Both the position numbers and the translations under genes were made by a program. A stretch of DNA of 23,140 nt from Apostichopus californicus. Taxonomy: Eukaryota; Echinodermata; Holothuroidea; Aspidochirotida; Stichopodidae. The notes beneath the pieces are model-generated. The model was not told where the DNA came from. It was given only the letters and a program-made list of their open reading frames with translations, and did not search any database. Location of the stretch: NCBI GenBank assembly GCA_020650975.1, contig JAIPMN010005323.1, positions 1 through 23,140 of the forward strand, read 5' to 3'. Shown in pieces: positions 1-9,060 of the stretch. The number at the start of each line of letters is the position of its first letter. Positions within the stretch are counted from its first letter, which is position 1.

Positions 1-1180
1 ATAGCAGTGATCTAGGGTCTTATTGTCACGAGTAGGACAAGTCACACATTGCTTGAATTCGGGTATTGAGCTCCAATAGACAAGATGGCGCTGACTGATA
101 GCTAGGTCACTGGAGGCACTATTCCAAGTTCATGTGAGGTGAACAGAGGTCCACCTCTCAAAACCAACCAAAACCTTCACCTCTGATAACTTTGCGCATG
201 AAGGTCGCGCAGGGGTCAACCATGGACAATTTTGATCAGTTTGGAGATTGAGTTTTTGACCCATAATAGACCTTTGATCACAAATCCGTTATGTATGGAA
301 ACGATCGTTTACCCGATTTACAACTAGTCCCAAAATTTCCACCATGTCGGACCCCATCAGTGGTATTTCACAAGTTATTGCCCCCAAAAACACATTTTGA
401 GCCATAATTGACCTTTGATGACCTTGGATTACATTAACGGTTATCTAAAAAACGTGCATCTACTTCATTCACAACTTGTCCCAATATATCAGCCATGTCA
501 GACTTCTTCACTGGAAGTTGTTGCAAATATTAGCATAAGTGGGCAGCTTTTTGCCCATAGGCGACCTTGAATGACATGAGAGTTATGTTTGGAAACGATC
601 GCTTACCCCATTCACAATGAGTCCTAATATATCAACAAGGTCGGACTCTGTCAGTAGGAGTTTCACAAGTTATTGCAAAAACTACCATATTTAACCAATA
701 ATTGACCTATGGTGACCTTGGATTACATAACGGTTATTTTGGAAAATGTGCCCCTACTTCATTCACAACTGGTCCCAAAATATCAGCCATTTTAGTTTCA
801 TCTATAGAGCACACAGAGCTCTATCATATATTAAAATATTGACAAACTTTTTTTCTTTGCCCTGTATCACCTAAAATGAGCAAATTTATAAAAGAAAACT
901 TAACCTCTGATAAATTTGCACCCGAAGGTCGCACAGGGGTCAACTCATGGACAGTTTTGATCGGAAGACCATTTGAGATCTGAATATGGCCACAAAATTC
1001 AAATAAACAAAGAAACTAATACAGGTCACCATAGGTCAACCTAATGTCAAAGGTCAAAAAGATGCGGGTCGACTGGATTACAATAGCGTAACTCCTTTAC
1101 GGACATTTTGTTCTCAAGTTATCGCAAAAATACTAGCTTTTGACCCCTAGTTGACCTTTGTTGACCTTGAATCACGTTGC
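1..1180. repeat. Decayed tandem/dispersed repeat of ~145-bp monomers, TGACCT-rich
   Basis: Diverged monomers start near 257, 399, 553 and 692. Monomers 1 and 3 resemble each other (both carry GGAAACGATCG followed by TTTCACAAGTTATTGC), and so do 2 and 4 (both carry GACCTTGGATTACAT and TACTTCATTCACAACT), so the array is dimeric with a period near 295 bp. A leader around 179-257 (ending GGGGTCAACCATGGACA) recurs at 902-970, and an inverted piece lies near 1021-1060. No coding sequence is visible. Half-site pairs of the TGACCT type recur in it. It is probably a dispersed repeat family; the family name is unknown. Confidence 0.7.
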
Positions 1181-2022
1181 ATACTATATACACACAAACA
1201 TGCGCAATCACCATCACACGTAAACTCAGTGTATGCCTTCAGCAAGGAATGAACTCTGTGTAGACCTCTCTTAATATGGTTGCAATCATTCACACATATA
1301 ATGCTAGAAGCTGTAAACCATGTGCAATATCAACAGATTCTCAAAATAATCTATATACATTGAATGTATCTCCTGGTGCTAATTTATACCATTAAAGGAG
1401 GTGCTCAAAGCAGCTGCTATCTTCAAGTGTCTAATGTGAACCAGGTTTGGGGATTTTGTTTAATTTTTATGAAATATAAAATAAAAGGATGCATGCAAAT
1501 GTCAAGGTAACTTAAATTTTGGGGCAGTTATGAGTATCTAAATTACTACCATTAATAGTATGAGCCTACAGGATGCATTATGCAATTTACAGAAAGAGAA
1601 AATATTATGATGTTCCATATATTTATTAAAGTTTGCATTTCATTGTAAAGGTTTACTGAAGTGGTAACGTTGACAATGGTTTTATATATGCCTTATTCTC
1701 TGGGGTAGATCCACACACTTCTGGGTCTTACAGTATTTAAAAACATTTAGGACAAACACATTTTAAGCTTTGTTTTTATTTTATTACTTTAGTTGGAAAC
1801 ACCCTTGGAACCTTTAATTTACAAGAATAAGGTGACTAACTGATTCTGCACACTGATTAATGTTACAAGTTATATCTGCTTATATGCTATAAATATTAAA
1901 CTACAGAAGCAGACTGACAATAGTTTCTTACAGTAGTAAACTCACAAAAAAATACTGAATAAAAGTTAAAAACATGAAAAAAAAGTGATCTAAGTGAATG
2001 ATTTTTTTAAATCAACATGATT
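1181..2022. other. AT-rich 3' flank or intron left of the TRIM exon
   Basis: No convincing coding exon is visible on either strand. If the TRIM transcript ends at its in-frame stop, this stretch holds its 3' UTR. If the TRIM exon is spliced, this is intron. Weak minus-strand acceptor-like sites lie near 1940 and 1906 but lead only into very short open frames. There is no repeat beyond simple A/T runs. Confidence 0.4.
1775..1785 (-). promoter_or_regulatory. Candidate polyadenylation signal for the TRIM gene
   Basis: The plus strand reads TTTATTTTATT, which on the minus strand gives two overlapping AATAAA hexamers. It lies about 240 bases past the in-frame stop at 2023. That position would suit a transcript ending without further exons. 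Such hexamers are common by chance in AT-rich DNA. Confidence 0.3.
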
Positions 2023-3267
2023 TTAATTACTCACAAAGGATCCATCTCCAAAACTAAATCCCTTTAATACCTTTGGCTTCGGGACAAACTCATCTACATC
2101 AGGGTTCATCATTTCACCAAAAGGTGATAATTTGGACACTTTTCCTAATATGTTTCTAGTTGAATTCAATCTACTGGTAAATTTAACTTTATTTAAAGGA
2201 TCTACATTGAACTGTGGAGCAAATGATAACAAAGTTGTTGAACTCTGCTGGCTTCTAGCCTTTCTCGTTAAGCCTTTCTGACTTTCGAATAATCTTTTGA
2301 AAGCATCTGAAAGATCTTTCTCCATCCCTAAGATTTCCCACTGGTTATTTCCCTCAAGAATTTTCTTTGTAACTTCTTTGGTGTTTGTCATCGCAGCCAA
2401 CCAGTTCTTAACTTCCTCACGAACGGTCTTCATTTTCAATGGTGAATGTCGTACCTCCAGCACTAGCTCATCTCTATCAGATTTTAGCTTTCGTAGAACC
2501 TTGTTATAATGATCATCAATATCTTTTTCAACTTTCTTAATATTTTCTTCTCCTGACTGAGAATTCTTGTCGAAAGTACGATTCATTTCCTGAGCTGAAA
2601 CAACTCCAGTCTCACTTGCTGCCAAGAGATTTTGGAGATCTTCTTTCACACTACTGACTCTGCTTGCAGCCTCGACACAGTTGTGTCCCTGATGTGTAAG
2701 AAGCATGCAATCACGACATACCAGCATGCAGCATGGGAGGCAGTAAAACCGTAACTTCTCCTCCTGGTGTTTATCACATCGCGGTGTCTGTGAAGCAAAG
2801 ATCTCCTTCATATATTTCTCGTCTGAGAGCTTTTCAACAGGAATGACTGCATGCTCACCAACACCTGGTATTTTGTCATGGTTCTTCTTGCAGGGGGAAC
2901 AAATGTGAAATTTGCAGTCTATACAGAATTGTAAGTCCTGCTCACTTCGGCAGAAGCTACATATTGAGGAAGAGCGCCCGGAGGTATCTACCACACTCAG
3001 TTGTTCCATCAAACTCACAAGAAGGAAATTCACAGGGAGACCTTTTGCACCAGAAGACGGCAAGATTGCTACCGTTCGACAAATTGGACAAGAAAACATC
3101 TGACCATCTCGCTGAAATCTATCTTCCAGTTGCTCAAGACAAGGAAGACAGAAACTGTGTATGCAAGGCAGGCTCTTTGGTTTCTTATCATTGCCATTAT
3201 AACGTTCCATACAAATAGAACAATGAAGAAAACCTTCACTGATGTCATTCACAAACTTCTGTGCCAT
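2023..3267 (-). CDS. TRIM-type RING / double B-box / coiled-coil protein, probable E3 ubiquitin ligase
   Basis: Residues are numbered from the Met at 3267. A C3HC4 RING finger lies at 16-63 (C16, C19, C35, H37, C40, C43, C60, C63). A first B-box covers about 103-142 (paired Cys at 103/106, 115/118, 123/126). A type-2 B-box covers 164-195 (C164, H167, C176, C179, C184, C187, H192, H195). A charged coiled-coil region spans about 200-335, followed by a low-complexity tail. This is the TRIM order; such proteins use the RING to transfer ubiquitin from an E2. The frame is open back to a Met at 3444, but a pyrimidine tract plus CAG ends at 3271, just before ATCATGG, so I take the Met at 3267 as the start (A at -3, G at +4). 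No NHL, SPRY or filamin domain is in this exon. The last residues before the stop coincide with a GTGAGT donor at 2034-2029, so the true protein may continue in exons off the left edge. The TRIM subfamily is not resolved. Confidence 0.85.
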   Translation of the reverse strand: MAQKFVNDISEGFLHCSICMERYNGNDKKPKSLPCIHSFCLPCLEQLEDRFQRDGQMFSCPICRTVAILPSSGAKGLPVNFLLVSLMEQLSVVDTSGRSSSICSFCRSEQDLQFCIDCKFHICSPCKKNHDKIPGVGEHAVIPVEKLSDEKYMKEIFASQTPRCDKHQEEKLRFYCLPCCMLVCRDCMLLTHQGHNCVEAASRVSSVKEDLQNLLAASETGVVSAQEMNRTFDKNSQSGEENIKKVEKDIDDHYNKVLRKLKSDRDELVLEVRHSPLKMKTVREEVKNWLAAMTNTKEVTKKILEGNNQWEILGMEKDLSDAFKRLFESQKGLTRKARSQQSSTTLLSFAPQFNVDPLNKVKFTSRLNSTRNILGKVSKLSPFGEMMNPDVDEFVPKPKVLKGFSFGDGSFVSN

Positions 3268-3444
3268 GATCTGAAACAGAAAAACGTGAAAAGAAGCAGT
3301 TTCATGTAAGATCTGGATTACCCTGACATCTGTTCTAATCTCATCTACTTCAAATTGATAATCAGGTACATGAGAATTATGAGATAAATATGACAATTGT
3401 TCTATTAATTTTAAACTATTTTGATTAACTGCCATATATTCCAT
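3268..3444 (-). other. In-frame extension upstream of the TRIM start, probably intronic
   Basis: The 59 codons ahead of the chosen start are open, but they lack any domain and end in a run encoding FHVFLFQ. That run is the translation of a T-rich tract ending in CAG, a good minus-strand splice acceptor with the exon beginning at 3270. The 5' UTR exon or exons of the TRIM gene should then lie to the right and were not located. If the transcript is unspliced here, the protein would be 59 residues longer. Confidence 0.6.
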
Positions 3445-4109
3445 GTAATTACCAAGTATATATGAGTAAATAAATTATTTTAAACTGAATGGGAAATTTA
3501 AAAAAATGAAATTAGCAAAGTAATGTATGGCTACTACATGTATTACAAGCCCATTGAGCTATCCAGATCCCTTAGTTGATGGTGATTTCCATGTAGACTG
3601 GGTACGCCAGTCAGAGGCCATAGTACCTTGCATATATACTGCAATAATCATGCCCCAGTCTCACTTGATGTACAACCAAGTAAGATTTACTTTTTGAGCT
3701 ATTGCGAGTATATCCAACAGTTTCACAACTTAATTGACCTCTGTTGACTTCAAGTGATTATTCAATGTAAAACAATAGGGTTCTTGTACTCATTAAGGTG
3801 GTCTACACACCATGTTTGAAGATCATAAACTTTTAAAGTTGGTGTTTACAAGCTTTTCTGTTGTTGCTTTTCTGCTGTTGGTAACAAATGACCTTTGACC
3901 TCTACTGACAACAATATGGTTCTTGTAGTCAATATGAATCCACACACTAAGTATGATTTACCTTTTGATCTATATGTCATAAAAAGTATGAATTTCTGCA
4001 ACCACAGCAGCTCTGTGCTTGAAATGGAAATTTCAGTGCCAAACTTTCATCAAATTATGGTAAAAACACAATGAATGATACTCAGTCGCATTTTCATGTT
4101 TAGTGTTAC
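3445..4109. repeat. Intergenic, with a decayed TGACCT-containing dispersed repeat
   Basis: The part from about 3700 to 3960 contains a diverged internal repeat: ATAGGGTTCTTGTACTCAT near 3775 and ATATGGTTCTTGTAGTCAA near 3913, each preceded by TGACCT half-sites and followed by a CACACA segment. The rest shows no coding potential. It resembles the left-end repeat in its half-sites but is not the same unit. Confidence 0.45.
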
Positions 4110-4117
4110 TCTAGCAG

Positions 4118-4176
4118 GGGCGTAGCCAGTATGTAGCACTGTAGGCCCGGGCCTACAGGGCGTAGCCAGTATGTAG
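4118..4176 (+). repeat. 40-bp tandem duplication with a 16-bp perfect palindrome
   Basis: The 40-bp unit at 4118-4157 begins again at 4158 and runs to 4176, where the solo LTR interrupts it; the remainder resumes at 4886-4910. The unit holds the perfect palindrome GTAGGCCCGGGCCTAC (4141-4156 and 4894-4909). The uninterrupted first copy serves as an empty-site reference for the LTR insertion. Confidence 0.8.
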
Positions 4177-4885
4177 TGTAATATAGTGACGAGCCCAGCT
4201 CCTCCGACATGTTATACTATATCGGGACTCGCGATAGAAAGGTACTGGGGTATCTTGATGCCGTATTTTATGCTTCTTCAGGAGACGTCTCGAACGGAAG
4301 ATGGAAGATAACAATGAGTTCTCAGAAAAAAAAACAAGTTGACAAGATCGGATTTGATTTAGTGATTCGGTATAATTTCTTCTCTGTCGATACTCTTACA
4401 AATAAAACAAAATTACAATGATTTGACTCCGTCAATTACGCAATTCGAAGGAGTGATGAAATGGTGACGAAGTGACGACAAAGTCACAAACTTGCGGGAG
4501 CATGCCGCCTTTTATACCTTACTTCTATAAAATCCCACTGCGCACAATCAGAAGGCAGCCAATAACCTGCTCATCCTACATTAACTTAACGATACAAAAT
4601 TTTAGTCTAGAACGCACTGATCTGCCCTGATTGGTTGGGAGTTTGGAAGTCCACCCCTTTCTTATGGAAACTTCCATACCACGTGAGAAGAACCTTCTCG
4701 AATCTTCTACAGACACAATGGAATCTATTTTGGGAAAAGGCCCTGTAACAAGATTCAATAAGATAGTTAAAACTTCTCGTGGGAAAACTGATTCCTTGAC
4801 CTAGATAAATATATAAAGGGCCTGTACGATGTCTCGATAGAGTTTTTCGGTAACATCAAAGAGGCAGTATTACTATTTCATAACA
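4177..4885 (+). mobile_element. Solo LTR of a retrotransposon (709 bp)
   Basis: The segment begins TGTAATATAG and ends TTCATAACA, giving the TG...CA termini of an LTR. GTAG flanks both sides (4173-4176 and 4886-4889) as a 4-bp target duplication. The pre-insertion sequence survives in the neighbouring 40-bp repeat copy, where GTAG is followed directly by CACTG. A TATATAAA box sits at 4810-4817 in the plus orientation. There is no internal retroviral-type coding sequence, so this is the product of LTR-LTR recombination. A Ty3/gypsy-type origin is likely from the 4-bp duplication but is not proven. Open frames inside are not credible genes. Confidence 0.8.
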
Positions 4886-4910
4886 GTAGCACTGTAGGCC
4901 CGGGCCTACA

Positions 4911-5130
4911 ATTTTTTTGGCCAAGTTATCTTTTTTTTAAAAACACCCATAATTCAAATCCATAAGCTTGCTGGACGAGTTTAAGAGTCTAGACAGGAAA
5001 AACTATTGAAATGAACGTAGCAAGAATGTGGCTAAATTTGGTGACCTATTCTTCTGTCATCTAGGCTGTCATTTCTATCGCGTGCCGTTTCATTCAACAC
5101 TCTACCCGCCGAAAAAGACTAGGATCCGAT
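4911..5130 (+). other. Interior of the hAT-like element between the LTR and the transposase remnant
   Basis: This T-rich sequence has no open frame of note. It may hold unrecognisably decayed transposase sequence. Confidence 0.4.
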
Positions 5131-6341
5131 CTTGTCAGTTTTTTAACATCTAGTTAAGACTCACCATGATTAACCATGCCAATAGCTTCGGCAACTGCTG
5201 AAAGGTCTTTCAGCGCAATGCGCAGAATAAAAAACTACATGAGTTCTACAATGAATGAAGAGAGACTCAGCGGTTTGGCACTCATGCAAATCCACCAGTG
5301 GCGTAGCCAAGGGGGGGGGGCGTGGGGGCGACAGCCCCCATGAAAGCTTGTCGCCCCCAGTCGACCTCCCACTGGGATTTTGGGTGTGAAAAAAATTACA
5401 TGTGCGAAAAATATTTCATTGGTCTGAATGGTCTCGAATCTCCATGATGACCACTCATGAACGACCCTTCGACCGCAGTCGCACATGCAGTCGCGGCGGA
5501 TAGCTTCCTTCGCCTATAGTATGTCCGGGGACATTTTGTGGCATCGTTCCTATAAGCATATCTGAGGCCCTGGGGTCATTCCTTGACCGACTTGGTGCAA
5601 TATAATGTGCCCATTGCGAAGTAAATTTATTCACAGATTGCTAGTTGTCATGGGTTTGAACAAATGAGGGGTATTCTATCCTGAAACATAGGGCAAAATG
5701 GGGCTGGGGTTTCCAGTTCGCCGCATCATTTATCAACTTGCACTGGGTTCTAATGTTGATGTCAATTGGTATCGCTAATAACAGAAATAATCCACCAAAA
5801 ATAAAGGCCGCATGAACTTTATTGCAGATTTCCTGAGTGACGAATTTGTAATTTTCTCCCGAAATCACGCAACTAGATGGCTGCTATCCAGCCTGGCAAG
5901 TGCCATCTCCAGCGATCTGGCAATTATTGAAATTTGAAATTTTCTTGGTACGCTGCGTGCCAACCGATTGTGGCGCTCCGCTTAGATAGTACTTGCGGAC
6001 GTTATACTCGAATCAATTACAGCCCCCCCCCCCCACGTTTCAAATTGGATTGACGCCCCTGCTTACAAGGCTTGGGAAGTGTCATTTCCGATGATCTAGG
6101 AGGCCTTTTAGCTAAAAAATTTAGGTACGCTGTGCGCCAACTCATGGTGGCGCTCCGCTTAGATAGTAACAAGACGCCCTCCCAGGAAATGGTCGAGCCT
6201 CCCCCCAGCGCCCCTCCCCCACTGAAAAATTCTGGCTACGCCACTGACATCCACAGAGACTTTGCATTTGACGTTGATGCTGTGCTGAAGAAAATTGCAT
6301 CAGATGGCAATCGTCGGATAGCTCTCGCCTTCTCTTATTAG
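5130..6341 (+). pseudogene. hAT transposase C-terminal dimerisation region, broken by a MITE
   Basis: From about 5179 the frame reads ASATAERSFSAMRRIKNY and continues to LALMQIH at 5295. It resumes after the MITE at about 6255 as RDFAFDVDAVLKK and ends at a TAG at 6339-6341. This is the conserved hAT C-terminal dimerisation (hATC) signature, and the protein end is natural for the family. Damage upstream includes an in-frame TAG near 5149 and an apparent 10-bp duplication (ACCATG repeated at 5163-5178) that shifts the frame. Only roughly the last 70-80 residues survive, without the DDE catalytic core or a BED finger. The gene cannot make an active transposase. Confidence 0.8.
5296..6246 (+). 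mobile_element. Non-autonomous hAT-like MITE (951 bp) inside the transposase remnant
   Basis: A perfect 14-bp inverted repeat bounds it: CAGTGGCGTAGCCA at 5296-5309 and its reverse complement at 6233-6246. The 8-bp target duplication is AAATCCAC (5288-5295) against ACATCCAC (6247-6254), 7 of 8 identical. Removing the element with one duplication copy rejoins the transposase reading frame. Inside are two copies of a roughly 105-bp module (5888-5993 and 6066-6168) sharing GTGGCGCTCCGCTTAGATAG; the same module ends the outer element at 6643-6689. G and C runs lie near both ends. No transposase gene is present. Confidence 0.85.
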
Positions 6342-6592
6342 GCTAGTTACAGTTGTATCAAAGACAATTACTGGCTGTAGTTGTATCAAAGACAATTCTG
6401 GCCTATCTTTGTATCTACAAGTATCAGAAGTTGAAAAGTAAGACTACTCTGTACATGTACCTTGCTAATTTTAACTACATTATGTAGTATTGCATTACGT
6501 ACTATTTTAACTTGTTTGTTTTGGGGTTTAAAAGTGATATTGAATGAGGTGTCTCAAGTTAGCATGAGGCCAGGGAACCAGAATGAACACTC
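6342..6592 (+). other. 3' non-coding part of the hAT-like element
   Basis: It follows the transposase stop and leads to the subterminal module at about 6593. It carries a short direct repeat, GTTGTATCAAAGACAATT, at about 6351 and 6378. Otherwise nothing is recognised. Confidence 0.4.
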
Positions 6593-6882
6593 AGGAAGGG
6601 CTGTTTCCGGCCATCTGGGGGGTTCGTAAAACAAAAAATTTTCTTGTACGCTCTGCGCCAACCGATGGTGGCGCTCCGCTCAGATAGTCGTGCCTACAAC
6701 TTTAAAAATCCTGGCTACGCCCCTGTCTAGCTGTTTATGGTTTGGTTTTTATTGATTCTATTAAGTTCAAAGTTAAGTTCGAATGAGGTGTAACAGAAGT
6801 GTTAGACACCAATATTGATCCCAGAAAATACACACACAGCTTGCTACCGTCAGTAATAAGACACTAGTGCACAGTCAATACA

Positions 6883-7410
6883 TGCAGCTACAGAGCTCCC
6901 AACTGACCCGCAATTCGCGGGTTGGACCCGCATTCTAACACCCAAACCCGCTGACCTGCGCAAGCGTCCGAAAAACCCGCATTGTAATTGTCAAGTATAC
7001 ATAAAAAAAAAATTGCATCAAATTTTGACTTAGCAACCATCATTTCTTTAGCATTTAGCATAATAGAGTATAAAACCTCCTTTACAGCATCATTTGAACC
7101 TCAAATTAGCCTATATTTCTTTTCATTGGGGCGAGCAGCGAACATTTTCATGCCACGGGAAAGAATGAATTATCACCTACTAATTCAATTTATTGATGTT
7201 ACACACAAAAAACTGCATATTTCTCAGAAAATTTTGGGTGACAAAAGCCTTTCTAAGTGCCACCATTTTACATGTAGGCATCACCAGGATTCCAAAAAAA
7301 TTCAAAACGGGAGGGGGAAACCCCCTCCCCTTATACCCCTCCCCCAGGACGGCAATTCTTGGCATGGACCAGCTAATTTGCCTTCTTAAGAGTTGGGAGC
7401 TATGCAGCTA
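6883..7410. mobile_element. MITE with perfect 8-bp target duplication (hAT-type)
   Basis: TGCAGCTA occurs directly on both sides (6883-6890 and 7403-7410). The element spans 6891-7402 (512 bp), beginning CAGAGCTCCCAACT and ending AGTTGGGAGCTA, so 11 bases of terminal inverted repeat match perfectly. The left subterminal region is rich in ACCCGC repeats and the right contains purine/pyrimidine-biased tracts near 7307-7350. The 8-bp duplication and CAG start fit hAT-type non-autonomous elements. The open frames inside are chance frames of the element. Confidence 0.8.
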
Positions 7411-7628
7411 GGGTCAATACCCACTACACAGTGTACAAAGCAGAGATGACACATCTCAGGTCTTGATAAAAGATAACAAGGTACGTACCACGTTTCATTA
7501 CTGTCTGCATTTTGTAGCGACACAACAAAAAAACTTCACTTGGAAGCAACAGAAAGTTGACTTTTTCAGATGGCGGCACACGGTTTGGGGCGAGTCTTCA
7601 ATATTGAAGTTATTTTTAAGAACAGTTA

Positions 7629-8041
7629 ATTTAGCATGCATAACTTTGGAAAGCCTACTGATACTGATTGAACCACAGCTGTGTAGAAATTGGCCACTTA
7701 TTTAATGTTCATTTCAAATCCTACTCCATGTGTAGTTTAGGCTGTGATTAATGTATTCTATACGTGTACAATGTTTCATACATTACATTGCTATTGGTTT
7801 TATGCTTAGCTCTGAACTTAGTTACTGTACTGCATTTAGCATGCATAACTTTGGAAAGCCTTCTGATACTGATTGAACCACAGCTGTGTAGAAATTGGCC
7901 ACTTATTTAATGTACATTTCAAATCCTACTCCATGCGTAGTTTAGGCTGTGATTAATGTATTCTATACGTGTACAATGTTTCATACATTACATTGCTATT
8001 GGTTTTATGCTTAGCTCTGAACAATTATAGTTACTGTACTA
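7629..8041. repeat. Two-copy tandem duplication, ~205 bp unit
   Basis: Copy 1 (7629-7833) and copy 2 (7834-8041) are nearly identical; both begin ATTTAGCATGCATAAC and contain TTCTATACGTGTACAATG. Only a few substitutions and one short insertion (near 8023) separate them, so the duplication is recent. It lies between the MITE and the promoter candidate. No coding function is seen. Confidence 0.85.
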
Positions 8042-8590
8042 GTTACTGTAACATTTGTAAGGCATACTGTTCAGGAATAGTACCAGTACTAGCCGTATCC
8101 TACGTTAGCATAACGCATATATGTTTACGTATGTGCTACACCGCTCCACTGAAATCCATGGTCCAAATGTAAACTTTAGGTCTAGGCTACTTGAGTTTCT
8201 ATTCAAAGCTAACTTTTTAACACGAATTAACCAATTGTTTCACTTACCTGTTTTACTTCAATTGATTTAAACAAAACAACGATATATCAAATGAAGAAAT
8301 CTTTCTGGTAATTCTTCTGTGAGATATGTGTGGTAAAGCTGTAAGCTACACCCTTTGCGCCTGCGTTAGCGTCTATTGATCTATTGCGACACTGGTGTTT
8401 CCCAAATCTCTATTTTGGCTTTCAAAGCGGTGAAATGAAGGGGATTCCCCAATTTGTAAGAAACACCCACCTACCAAATATTACTAGTACTAGGCTGGCG
8501 TTAGCAAACTAAATGTTGACTGCTGTAAAGGATCAGACCTATCTGTCGTCATTCAAAATTCAAAACAGCTATCGACTGAAACATATTGTG
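8042..8590. other. Intergenic region before the promoter candidate
   Basis: Unique-looking sequence with no open frame of note and no recognised repeat. It may include upstream control sequence of the plus-strand gene or an unseen 5' exon of the minus-strand TRIM gene. Confidence 0.35.
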
Positions 8591-8595
8591 GAACC

Positions 8596-8603
8596 TATAA
8601 ATA
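8596..8603 (+). promoter_or_regulatory. TATA-like box, candidate promoter of the plus-strand gene
   Basis: TATAAATA is followed by a locally GC-richer segment (CGGTCTTCCGCATAATCC). It lies about 460 bases before the candidate first exon at 9061 and 1.8 kb before the coding start at 10381. Position and motif are suggestive only; no initiator was identified. Confidence 0.35.
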
Positions 8604-8703
8604 CGGTCTTCCGCATAATCCTTGCGGGATTGCGCAGTTTTCATAGACTTTTTTGGACTGTCCTAACTTTAGGCTACTGTAGTGTAGCTTAGGTTAGGTT
8701 ACG

Positions 8704-8810
8704 TTACCTGTAACTGTTGTTACCTGTAACTGTTGTGTACTACTAGTACTACTAGTCTGTAGTAGACGTTATCGAACCTAGTACTAGTATGAGTAGTTAG
8801 TAGTAATTAG
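8704..8810. repeat. Short tandem motifs: TTACCTGTAACTGTTG twice, then CTAGTACTA-type repeats
   Basis: TTACCTGTAACTGTTG occurs twice in immediate succession (about 8704-8736). It is followed by an irregular run of TACTAGTACTACTAG motifs to about 8800. These are small local slippage repeats in the possible 5' UTR region. Confidence 0.5.
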
Positions 8811-9060
8811 ATAATCCTAAGTTGTGGTAGTTGGTCTAGGCTTCCAAGCTAAATACTAAGCCAAAATTACAGTTATTAAATGCATAACTCACTTTTCATA
8901 CTGTGAATGAGTAACTAATGGTAGTGTCACACTGTACTACTTCTACACTAGGCAGCTGATTGTAGGGTTTGCATTGAACACTTCAGTCTTGACCCTCTCA
9001 TTTGCTTCAAAGATATTTTGCTTTCGTTAATTCTCGTCATCACCATTTGTAGGAGATACA

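Larger units (their letters stand above)
4115..6725 (+). mobile_element. hAT-like DNA transposon, decayed and carrying nested insertions
   Basis: A perfect 15-bp inverted repeat bounds the segment: CAGGGGCGTAGCCAG at 4115-4129 and its reverse complement at 6711-6725. TCTAG directly abuts both ends (4110-4114 and 6726-6730), a 5-bp target duplication, where 8 bp is usual for hAT. Inside are the C-terminal remnant of an hAT transposase, a solo LTR and a MITE with related ends. The subterminal motif around 6643-6689 (GGTGGCGCTCCGC) is shared with that MITE. It could instead be the ends of two related elements rather than one, so the outer boundary is less certain than the inner ones. Confidence 0.6.

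Noticed and set aside
2297..3309. Four plus-strand ORFs of 63-102 residues across the TRIM exon
   Set aside because: They are antisense shadows of the TRIM coding sequence, which has full RING and B-box signatures.
4209..4421. 70-residue ORF inside the solo LTR
   Set aside because: LTRs do not normally carry genes, and the frame has no recognisable domain.
6988..7389. 133-residue plus-strand ORF
   Set aside because: It lies wholly within the MITE at 6891-7402, and the C-terminal part is encoded by its C-rich tract.
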